This document shows, piece after piece, positions 1-5,230 of a stretch of DNA of 5,259 nt (its first letter is position 1; each line of letters starts with the position of its first letter). The notes beneath the pieces are model-generated. The model had not been told where the DNA came from, made no database searches, and worked only from the letters and a program-made list of their open reading frames with translations. Source of the stretch: Thiomargarita sp. (GTDB taxonomy: Bacteria; Pseudomonadota; Gammaproteobacteria; Beggiatoales; Beggiatoaceae); NCBI GenBank assembly GCA_023144675.1, contig JAGLFE010000126.1, positions 1-5,259 on the forward strand, given 5' to 3'. A program made the translations under genes and the position numbers.

Positions 1-52
1 CTACATTTTTACTTAATTTTATACGTATTTCTTAACTTGGTAGTTACTAAAA

Positions 53-514
53 ATGGAAAATATCAATAAAGAAGTTTTACAAAGTAGTAAATTTACAGAT
101 TTTTATGCTTGGACACAAAAAACTTCACAATTGTTATTGGATGGTAATTACCATCAAGTCGATATGCAAATGCTAGTAGAGGAAATTAAAGCTATGGGAG
201 CAAGTGAACGGCGTGAATTGATTAACCGATTGGCAGTACTAATAATGCATCTTTTAAAGTGGCAATATCAATCTGGTCTTCGCTCACGTAGTTGGAAATT
301 AACTATTATAGAGCAACGTCGAGAAATTCAAGAGTTATTAGAAGATAGTCCGAGTCTTAATGCTAAATTATGTGATAAATTTCCTCTAGCATATAATAAA
401 GCAATTCTTAAAACTGAGAAAGAAACCAATTTGCCACGTAAAACTTTTTCTCAAAATTGTCCTTATACACTGAAACAAGTATTAGATGAACAATTTTATC
501 CAACAGATTATTAG
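53..514 (+). CDS. DUF29 family protein, function unknown
   Basis: This 153-residue protein matches the DUF29 family in length and pattern. An N-terminal FYAW motif (residues 17-20) is followed by a predicted helix with LVEEIKAMG (41-49). Next comes a helix with HLLKWQYQ (66-73), then SRSW (78-81) and the IIEQRREI stretch (85-92). The C-terminal part ends in a PYTLKQVLDEQFYP stretch typical of the family. It has no signal peptide or membrane segment, so it is probably cytosolic and all-helical. DUF29 proteins have no established biochemical function; they are numerous in cyanobacteria and large sulfur bacteria, often in many copies and among accessory genes. The ATG start lacks a convincing Shine-Dalgarno sequence, but it gives the usual family length and N-terminus. 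The gene stands alone, 367 bases ahead of ftsH, in the place where gammaproteobacteria usually carry rlmE. Family assignment is firm; the role is unknown. Confidence 0.85.
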   Translation: MENINKEVLQSSKFTDFYAWTQKTSQLLLDGNYHQVDMQMLVEEIKAMGASERRELINRLAVLIMHLLKWQYQSGLRSRSWKLTIIEQRREIQELLEDSPSLNAKLCDKFPLAYNKAILKTEKETNLPRKTFSQNCPYTLKQVLDEQFYPTDY

Positions 515-807
515 CGAAGAACTTGCGTAAATCAAATGGCAAAGAAAATACTTTTAAAATGAAAATATTGTCAAAAATAATAATAAAATTATTAAAATAT
601 AATAAAGTAAATCTTGTAATGTCTGATATAGCCCCCAATATCAAGTGGCATAAAAACAGTTGATCAATCCAATTTAAACAATCATCTGAAATTTATGTAG
701 TAGCTAAATAATTATTAAAAATGAAATATAAAACATCTTGTAAATTTACTTTTTAAGTAAAAAAAATAATTTAATTAAATTTAAGCGATAAATTATTATA
801 ATTTTAT
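515..807. other. AT-rich intergenic spacer between DUF29 gene and ftsH
   Basis: This stretch holds no credible gene. It is dominated by A/T runs and short overlapping palindromes of the kind such composition produces, for example a 7-base stem at 745-751/755-761. A less AT-rich patch at 624-643 has a 6-base inverted repeat (TGATAT/ATATCA) around a C-rich loop, but no T-run follows, so it is not a convincing terminator. A 14-codon reading frame at 619-663 is too short to call. I see nothing that would clearly end transcription from the DUF29 gene. Confidence 0.6.
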
Positions 808-836
808 TAGGCAAATTTATTAAATTAAGATATAAT
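808..836 (+). promoter_or_regulatory. Predicted sigma70-type promoter for ftsH
   Basis: A perfect TATAAT -10 box lies at 831-836. A TAGGCA -35 box at 808-813 matches TTGACA at 4 of 6 positions, with the ideal 17-base spacer. Transcription would start near 843, leaving a leader of about 40 bases that contains the ftsH Shine-Dalgarno. In DNA this AT-rich, TATAAT-like strings are frequent (another is at 797-802 without a usable -35), so the call rests on the spacing and the position. Confidence 0.5.
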
Positions 837-863
837 GTTATTAAATTAAATTCATAAAATATT

Positions 864-870
864 AAAGAGG
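864..870 (+). promoter_or_regulatory. ftsH: Ribosome binding site fixing the GTG start of ftsH
   Basis: AAAGAGG at 864-870 is a good Shine-Dalgarno core, 11 bases ahead of the GTG at 882. No ATG in the ftsH frame lies between it and the first membrane segment, so it supports GTG as the true start. Confidence 0.7.
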
Positions 871-881
871 CATAATTTAAA

Positions 882-2834
882 GTGAATGATATAGCAAAAA
901 ATCTGCTACTATGGGTCGTCATTGCGCTAGTTTTAATGATGGTATTTAATAGTTTTGGACCTCAAAACAGTAAATCTCCGGAACAAATAGAATATTCAAA
1001 ATTTATTCACAATATTCGTCAAGGACAAATACGAGAAGTTACCATTGAAAATCAAAATATTAAAGGTATTATGCTGAATGGTGAACATTTTGCAACTTAT
1101 AATCCTGGCGATGATGGGCTAATTAATGATTTATTAAAATATAATGTAAAAATTATTGCCAAACCACCAGAGCAACAATCTTTATTGATGCATATTTTCA
1201 TCAATTGGTTTCCCATGTTGCTATTATTTGGCTTACTTATTTTCTTTATGCGCCAGATGCAAAGTGGTGGTCGTGGAGCTTTGTCCTTTGGTAGAAGTCG
1301 GGCGCGCATGATTGAAGAAGACCAAATTAAAATTACTTTCAATGATGTTGCGGGTGTAGATGAAGCCAAAGATGAATTAATGGAATTGGTTGAATTCTTA
1401 CGCGAACCAGCTAAATTTCAAAATTTAGGCGGAAAAATTCCATGCGGAGTATTAATGGTGGGTTCTCCTGGAACGGGTAAAACTTTATTAGCTAAAGCCA
1501 TTGCTGGGGAAGCGAAAGTACCTTTTTTCACCATTTCAGGTTCTGATTTTGTAGAAATGTTTGTTGGAGTTGGGGCATCACGAGTACGTGATATGTTTGA
1601 ACAATCTAAACGTCATGCGCCTTGCATTATTTTCATTGATGAAATTGATGCGGTAGGTCGTCATCGTGGAGCTGGTTTAGGTGGTGGGCATGATGAAAGA
1701 GAACAAACGTTAAATCAATTATTAGTTGAAATGGATGGTTTTGAAGGCAATGAAGGCGTAATTGTAATTGCTGCAACTAACCGCCCTGATGTATTAGACC
1801 CAGCTTTATTACGTCCAGGTCGATTTGACCGCCAAGTTTTCGTGCCTTTACCCGATGTTCGAGGACGTGAGCAAATTCTTAAAGTTCATATGCGCAAAGT
1901 ACCATTTTCTGATAATGTAAAACCAAGTATTATTGCCAGAGGTACTCCTGGATTTTCAGGAGCTGATTTAGCTAATTTGATTAATGAAGCAGCTTTATTT
2001 GCTGCTCGTGGCAACAAACGTTTAGTTGAAATGGCAGAATTTGAAAAAGCCAAAGACAAAATTATGATGGGTACTGAACGTAGATCAATGGTTATGTCAG
2101 AAGAAGAGAAGAAATTAACTGCTTATCATGAAGCTGGTCATGCAATTGTGGGACGGTTAGTGCCAAAACATGATCCTGTTTATAAAGTTACGATTATTCC
2201 AAGAGGGCGTGCTTTAGGTGTTACCATGTTTTTGCCTGAAACAGACCGATTGAGTTTTAGCAAAGAATTTTTGGAAAGCCAATTATCTAGTATTTTTGGT
2301 GGACGTATCGCTGAAGAACTTATTTTTGGTGCTGAGGCGATTACAACAGGGGCTACTAATGATATTCAAAGAGCGACAGAGATTGCTCGGAATATGGTTA
2401 CTAAATGGGGTTTATCACAAAAACTGGGTCCTTTGACTTATGGTGAAGATGATAGCGAGGTCTTTTTAGGACATAGTGTAACTAGACATAAAATGCTTTC
2501 TGATGATACGGCAAGTTTAATTGATGAAGAAATACGTTCTGTTATTGATAGGAATTATCAACGGGCTGAACATTTATTGAAGGAAAATACCAAGATTTTG
2601 CATTGTATGGCTGAAGCTTTGCTCAAATATGAAACTATTGAAAGTAAACAAATAGATGATTTAATGGCAGGAAAAGAGCCAAGAGAACCCAAAGATTGGA
2701 ATGAGAATGATTCCGATAAAAAAGATGATTTCGGTAAAAAAGACGATTCTGATAAAAAAGATGATTCCGATAAAAAAATATCTTCTATTAAGCCTGTAGA
2801 TGCTAAAGTTGAAGGACCTGCCAGTTCTAATTAG
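882..2834 (+). CDS. ftsH: ATP-dependent zinc metalloprotease FtsH
   Basis: FtsH is a hexameric inner-membrane AAA+ protease that degrades unneeded or damaged membrane proteins and short-lived cytosolic regulators. The 650 residues are close to E. coli FtsH (644). Membrane segments lie at about 7-25 and 104-124, with a periplasmic domain between them. The AAA+ module has Walker A GSPGTGKT (194-201), pore loop FVG (227-229), Walker B IIFIDEID (249-256) and a second region of homology with arginine fingers R311 and R314. The peptidase has HEAGH (416-420) with D494 as the probable third zinc ligand. Translation starts at GTG; the N-terminus (IAKNLLLWVVIALVLM) aligns with the E. coli one and so supports it. 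Oddities are Ser instead of the usual second Pro in Walker A, Cys188 where E. coli has Lys, and a tail of D/K-rich six-residue repeats. The gene is apparently complete, with its own promoter; no clear terminator follows. Confidence 0.97.
   Translation: MNDIAKNLLLWVVIALVLMMVFNSFGPQNSKSPEQIEYSKFIHNIRQGQIREVTIENQNIKGIMLNGEHFATYNPGDDGLINDLLKYNVKIIAKPPEQQSLLMHIFINWFPMLLLFGLLIFFMRQMQSGGRGALSFGRSRARMIEEDQIKITFNDVAGVDEAKDELMELVEFLREPAKFQNLGGKIPCGVLMVGSPGTGKTLLAKAIAGEAKVPFFTISGSDFVEMFVGVGASRVRDMFEQSKRHAPCIIFIDEIDAVGRHRGAGLGGGHDEREQTLNQLLVEMDGFEGNEGVIVIAATNRPDVLDPALLRPGRFDRQVFVPLPDVRGREQILKVHMRKVPFSDNVKPSIIARGTPGFSGADLANLINEAALFAARGNKRLVEMAEFEKAKDKIMMGTERRSMVMSEEEKKLTAYHEAGHAIVGRLVPKHDPVYKVTIIPRGRALGVTMFLPETDRLSFSKEFLESQLSSIFGGRIAEELIFGAEAITTGATNDIQRATEIARNMVTKWGLSQKLGPLTYGEDDSEVFLGHSVTRHKMLSDDTASLIDEEIRSVIDRNYQRAEHLLKENTKILHCMAEALLKYETIESKQIDDLMAGKEPREPKDWNENDSDKKDDFGKKDDSDKKDDSDKKISSIKPVDAKVEGPASSN
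2709..2780 (+). repeat. ftsH: Four 18-base tandem units encoding the FtsH C-terminal tail
   Basis: Four consecutive 18-base units begin at 2709, 2727, 2745 and 2763. They encode six-residue repeats of the form D-S-D-K-K-D; the second reads D-F-G-K-K-D and the last ends in Ile. The units differ from one another at only a few bases, which suggests recent duplication by slippage. They lie after the conserved LMAGKEPREP stretch that ends the protease domain, in the variable and presumably disordered tail. Confidence 0.85.
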
Positions 2835-2861
2835 TTAAGTTAAAAAACTTTTTGTTTTATA

Positions 2862-2934
2862 TTATAGCAAAACAAGGATAATTTGATTATGGAAGTGTAA
2901 TCAAACAAATTTTTATACAATAGTTTTGCTATAA
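2862..2934. mobile_element. Nested palindrome, candidate MITE
   Basis: Twelve-base perfect inverted repeats (TTATAGCAAAAC at 2862-2873, its reverse complement at 2923-2934) enclose a second perfect 8-base inverted repeat (TTTGATTA at 2882-2889, TAATCAAA at 2898-2905). If the ends are read as TAGCAAAAC and GTTTTGCTA, each is flanked by TA, as expected of Tc1/mariner/IS630-type elements that duplicate a TA target. The element is 73 bases long, non-coding, and sits 27 bases after the ftsH stop codon. No T-run follows the outer arm, so it does not look like an intrinsic terminator, although RNA folding at the 3' end of the ftsH transcript is likely. No second copy is visible in the window, so mobility is inferred from structure alone. 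Confidence 0.45.
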
Positions 2935-2972
2935 CTGCCGTCCTCTACCAAATTAAAAATTAATACCCATTC

Positions 2973-3001
2973 TTGACAATACACTATAAATGATGTAAAC
3001 T
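2973..3001 (+). promoter_or_regulatory. Predicted promoter of the toxin-antitoxin operon
   Basis: A perfect TTGACA -35 box (2973-2978) is followed after 17 bases by TAAACT (2996-3001), a 4 of 6 match to the -10 consensus. Transcription would begin about 7 bases after the -10 box, at or beside the toxin ATG at 3008, and no Shine-Dalgarno is present between. The antitoxin of such systems usually represses its own promoter, but I see no strong operator palindrome here. Confidence 0.5.
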
Positions 3002-3007
3002 CTGTAT

Positions 3008-3389
3008 ATGAAAAAATGGAACATTATTTACTATGAAGATAATGAGAATAATTGCCCATTTTTAGATTTTTATTCTAAATTAAGTGTAAATAATGAAAAA
3101 GCCAAAGTGATGAGTTGGCTGGAACAATTAGAAATCAATGGTCCAACACTACCTAGACCTTATGCAGATTTATTACGAGATGGTATTCATGAATTAAGAA
3201 TAAAACTAACAGGGGATCAACATAGAATTTTATATTTTCTTCTGCTATGGTGATTTTATAATTCTTACTCATGAATTTACTAAAAAAACAAAAAAAGTGC
3301 CTGAGAAAGAAATTGAAAAAGCAATTAAGATTCGGAATGACTTTAAATCAAGATTTTCTGAGGAAAAACTAAGAAAGGAATTGCAATGA
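3008..3389 (+). pseudogene. RelE/HigB-type toxin (Gp49-like, DUF891) broken by one frameshift
   Basis: Toxins of this family are ribosome-associated mRNA endonucleases neutralised by an antitoxin encoded next door. Read as it stands, the frame stops at 3251-3253 after 81 residues. Residues 1-77 are typical: an opening WNIIYYED strand, an LDFYSKLS helix, then GIHELRIKL and HRILYF strands. Skipping one base at about 3239 continues the family sequence in the next frame (FCYGDFIILTHEFTKKT, then KVPEKEIEKAI), ending with TGA at 3387-3389. The reconstructed protein has 126 residues, normal for the family, and its stop overlaps the antitoxin start as ATGA. The lost part includes the C-terminal strand and helix, so the 81-residue product is probably inactive. 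There is no Shine-Dalgarno ahead of the ATG. Alternatives are a sequencing error or programmed +1 frameshifting; a plain mutation is likeliest. Confidence 0.8.
3374..3379 (+). promoter_or_regulatory. Ribosome binding site of the antitoxin gene
   Basis: AAAGGA, six bases ahead of the ATG at 3386, lies within the last codons of the reconstructed toxin. It lets the antitoxin be translated independently even though toxin translation now stops 132 bases before the antitoxin start. Confidence 0.65.
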
Positions 3390-3658
3390 AAACATTTAAA
3401 AACCATTTAAAAGTAGAACTTAAGAATCCTGAATTTAAAAACAAATTTTTAAAGCAAAAACAAATTTTAAAGCTTGGTGAGAAAATTAAAAATGCACGGA
3501 TTAAAAATGGATATACTCAGGCACAGTTATCTGAAATAGCACACATTACTCAACAACAACTTTCAAAAGTTGAACATGGTATTAATTACAATATTGATAC
3601 AATGCTTAAAGTGTTAAACGCTTTAAAAATTGAACTTTCATTTAGTCAACATTTATAA
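3386..3658 (+). CDS. XRE-family (HigA-like) antitoxin, helix-turn-helix
   Basis: This small DNA-binding protein of 90 residues has the Xre/Cro-type helix-turn-helix. A scaffold helix (LGEKIKNARIKNGY, about 30-43) is followed by TQAQLSEIA (44-52) and the recognition helix TQQQLSKVEHG (55-65). The closing helix TMLKVLNALKIEL (72-84) is typical of HigA antitoxins. The first 29 residues are lysine-rich and may be the toxin-binding part. The family binds and neutralises a RelE/HigB toxin and represses the shared operon. Toxin-first order, a 4-base ATGA overlap with the reconstructed toxin frame and a good Shine-Dalgarno at 3374-3379 all fit a HigBA-like module. The frame is intact, whereas the toxin is not, so the protein would now act as an orphan repressor or protect against related toxins encoded elsewhere. 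Family assignment is strong; the exact HigA naming is less certain. Confidence 0.88.
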   Translation: MKTFKNHLKVELKNPEFKNKFLKQKQILKLGEKIKNARIKNGYTQAQLSEIAHITQQQLSKVEHGINYNIDTMLKVLNALKIELSFSQHL

Positions 3659-3791
3659 TTTAAATGAACTTATTAACTCACTTTTAAAGAAGGATATTGA
3701 AACTAGCAAGTTAAAATATAATAGAGTTAGTAATGTCTATATTTAAACACAATCTAAGTAGCATATTACTACCCCAATGTTAGAAAAAAAA
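3659..3791 (+). other. Intergenic spacer after the antitoxin
   Basis: There is no gene here. An 8-base inverted repeat (TTCATTTA at 3637-3644, TAAATGAA at 3661-3668) spans the antitoxin stop codon with a 16-base loop; it is AT-only apart from one pair and has no T-run, so it is a weak hairpin at best. TATAAT at 3717-3722 with TTGAAA at 3697-3702 looks promoter-like, but the 14-base spacing is too short to trust. Confidence 0.4.
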
Positions 3792-4004
3792 ATGCACACC
3801 ATAGAACAATTTGATTTATCAATATTACCAAAAAAAGCACAAGATGAACTTTATGATTTTATTTGTTTCTCAAACAACGTTACAAAATAAAACCAATAGA
3901 ACAATATAAAGCGCTTGTGGACTTACTAGAATTCTCCAAACAGAGGGCATTCTGATATCAACATCAGAAAGCTTATCGACCAAACACATGATGTAAAACT
4001 ATAA
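3792..4004 (+). pseudogene. Remnant of a small antitoxin-like gene with two frameshifts
   Basis: The open frame from the ATG at 3792 (or in-frame ATG 3777) runs only to a TAA at 3888-3890. Its start, with ILPKKAQDELYDF, resembles the N-termini of small DUF2281/VapB-like antitoxins. Adding one T to the T-run at 3857-3860 restores LFLKQRYKIKPIEQYKAL and LLEFSKQ in another frame until a TGA at 3953-3955. A second shift at about 3941-3950 returns to the first frame, giving DINIRKLIDQTHDVKL and a TAA at 4002-4004. The two shifts cancel, and the reconstructed length, 70 residues, is normal for such antitoxins. No toxin partner follows in the 113 bases before the next gene, and no Shine-Dalgarno precedes the ATG. 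That a gene decayed here is fairly likely; the family is a guess from a short stretch, and the exact second frameshift point is uncertain. Confidence 0.5.
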
Positions 4005-4117
4005 ATGCCAATTAAGAATTAAAAATATAAAATATGTTAAATTTATTGTAAATTTTAATTGCATTTATTCACATTCATAATTATCTTTTTTCACACTCAA
4101 AAACCAAAGGAAATTAT
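4005..4117 (+). promoter_or_regulatory. Leader region of the small-gene/folP pair, possible weak promoter
   Basis: This AT-rich leader holds a 7-base inverted repeat around a 3-base loop (AAATTTA at 4039-4045, TAAATTT at 4049-4055), which could be an operator or chance. A possible promoter is TTGCAT (4059-4064) with TATCTT (4082-4087) at 17 bases; both boxes match poorly. AAAGGAA at 4106-4112 is a clear Shine-Dalgarno for the ATG at 4118. Since a promoter is needed if the accessory insert separates these genes from ftsH transcription, the region deserves note, but no single element is convincing. Confidence 0.3.
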
Positions 4118-4420
4118 ATGGCAAACCCTGAACTTGTTAGTAAATTAGAAGGATTTTTTGGAGAAACTATCCAACAAATGGATCGTCAATTTACTTCTCA
4201 CGAGTTTTTCTTAAAATTATTGCGGGCGCATCAAGTAGATTATGTAGCTGCTCTAGCTTCTTATTCTGACAAAAATGCACCTTTTAAAGACTTGCATTAT
4301 GAAATTGCTAATCGTTTGCACAAATTAGAAGGTAAATCCATTACTGCACGGGAAAAAAATTATCCAAGCCAAGATATTTTTGGTATTGCCTCAACTACCA
4401 TTTTGTGGCGTAAATTGTAA
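4118..4420 (+). CDS. Small protein of unknown function coupled to folP
   Basis: I do not recognise a named family for this 100-residue protein. It looks like a real gene: a strong Shine-Dalgarno (AAAGGAA, 4106-4112) precedes the ATG, the composition is that of an ordinary soluble protein, and the frame ends 3 bases before the folP ATG, so the two are probably translated together. It has no signal peptide, membrane segment or cysteine. Predicted helices cover roughly residues 3-23, 26-49 and 55-70. The stretch SHEFFLKLLRAHQVDYVAAL (27-46) and the ending SQDIFGIASTTILWRKL look like conserved cores. From memory this recalls small hypothetical proteins with an SH-x-F motif and a C-terminal DIFG...W-K signature, but I cannot confirm that. 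The link to folP may reflect only co-transcription; a role in folate synthesis is not implied. Confidence 0.75.
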   Translation: MANPELVSKLEGFFGETIQQMDRQFTSHEFFLKLLRAHQVDYVAALASYSDKNAPFKDLHYEIANRLHKLEGKSITAREKNYPSQDIFGIASTTILWRKL

Positions 4421-4423
4421 AAT

Positions 4424-5230
4424 ATGTTAAATATCCCCTCTACTACCCAAGTTATGGGGATTATTAATGTTACACCTGATTCTTTTTCTGATGGCGGGAA
4501 ATTTTTTTCTACCGAACAGGCTTTAAATCAAGCTCGTTTGATGATTGGAGAAGGAGTAGATATTATTGATGTGGGGGGGGAATCTACCCGTCCTGGTGCA
4601 AAAGCTATTTCAGTACAGGAAGAATTAGATCGAGTCATTCCTGTATTGGAAAAAATTCGAGCCGAATCGGTTATTAAATTATCTATTGATACTAGTAAAG
4701 CACAGGTAATACATCATGCTATCCAAGCTGGTGCCAATATTGTTAATGATGTAACCGCTTTACAAGGCGAAAATAGTTTAGCAACCATAGCCCAGTCCAA
4801 TGTTCAAGTTTGTCTAATGCATATGCAAGGCAAACCACGCTCCATGCAGCAAAATCCGCATTATAATAATCTAATTGAAGAAATCAGCCAATTTTTATCC
4901 CAACGCATCCAAATTTGTCTAAATGCTGGCATTAAGCAAAATAATTTAATTATTGACCCAGGTTTTGGTTTTGGGAAAACTTTAGAACATAATTTGCTGT
5001 TGATGAAAAATTTGCAATTATTTACTAAATTAAATTGCCCTATTTTAGTCGGTGTATCTCGTAAGTCAATGGTTGGGACAATACTTAATAAACCGGTAGC
5101 AGAACGTTTATATGGTAGTTTGGCTTTAGCGGTTTTAGCTGTTACTCAAGGTGCAAATATTATTCGTACCCATGATGTAACTGCAACGGTTGATGCGTTG
5201 AAGGTAGTACGTGCGGTTATAGATGGTTAA
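4424..5230 (+). CDS. folP: Dihydropteroate synthase
   Basis: FolP condenses 6-hydroxymethyl-dihydropterin pyrophosphate with p-aminobenzoate to form dihydropteroate in folate synthesis; it is a cytosolic TIM-barrel dimer and the sulfonamide target. All hallmark motifs are present: NVTPDSFSDGG (15-25), GGESTRP (51-57), SIDT with D89, VND with N108, MHMQGKP (132-138), DPGFGFGK (178-185), SRKS (212-215) and RTHDV with R248 and H250. Numbering runs seven behind the E. coli enzyme because the N-terminus is shorter (268 versus 282 residues), with no loss of catalytic parts. The positions of E. coli F28, T62 and P64, where sulfonamide-resistance changes occur, are wild type (F21, T55, P57). The ATG has no good Shine-Dalgarno and lies 3 bases after the upstream stop, suggesting translational coupling. 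folP normally follows ftsH directly; here about 1.6 kb separates them. The gene is apparently complete. Confidence 0.97.
   Translation: MLNIPSTTQVMGIINVTPDSFSDGGKFFSTEQALNQARLMIGEGVDIIDVGGESTRPGAKAISVQEELDRVIPVLEKIRAESVIKLSIDTSKAQVIHHAIQAGANIVNDVTALQGENSLATIAQSNVQVCLMHMQGKPRSMQQNPHYNNLIEEISQFLSQRIQICLNAGIKQNNLIIDPGFGFGKTLEHNLLLMKNLQLFTKLNCPILVGVSRKSMVGTILNKPVAERLYGSLALAVLAVTQGANIIRTHDVTATVDALKVVRAVIDG
4573..4580 (+). repeat. folP: Eight-G homopolymer inside folP
   Basis: Eight consecutive G bases encode the Gly-Gly of the conserved DVGGEST loop (GTG GGG GGG GAA). Runs of G this long are rare in DNA so rich in A and T, and they are prone to replication slippage; a one-base change would truncate the enzyme early. 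Confidence 0.9.

Noticed and set aside
624..643. Inverted repeat TGATAT/ATATCA around a C-rich loop as a terminator of the DUF29 gene
   Set aside because: The stem is only six mostly A-T pairs and no T-run follows it.
408..644. Reverse-strand 78-residue open frame
   Set aside because: It overlaps the 3' end of the DUF29 gene and the AT-rich spacer, has a low-complexity Phe/Ile/Leu composition, and shows no recognisable motif or ribosome binding site.
619..711. Short frame reading MSDIAPNIKWHKNS, then TGA and 15 more codons in frame, faintly like the N-terminus of adenylylsulfate kinase (CysC)
   Set aside because: The resemblance covers only about ten residues, no P-loop or later CysC sequence follows, and there is no Shine-Dalgarno. 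It is more likely chance than a gene remnant.
745..770. Hairpin TTTACTT/AAGTAAA as an intrinsic terminator
   Set aside because: On the + strand it is followed by A rather than T; read on the - strand the T-run precedes the stem. Composition alone explains it.
1097..1369. Reverse-strand 90-residue open frame
   Set aside because: It lies wholly inside ftsH, antisense to its conserved second membrane segment and linker, and is a shadow of that gene.
2842..2859. AAAAAACTTTTTG stretch just after ftsH as a terminator
   Set aside because: The possible stem is made of A-T pairs with almost no loop and no GC core, so it is too weak to call.
3664..3776. Very short frames starting at ATG 3664 and ATG 3733
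   Set aside because: They encode 7 and 16 residues with no ribosome binding site or recognisable sequence.
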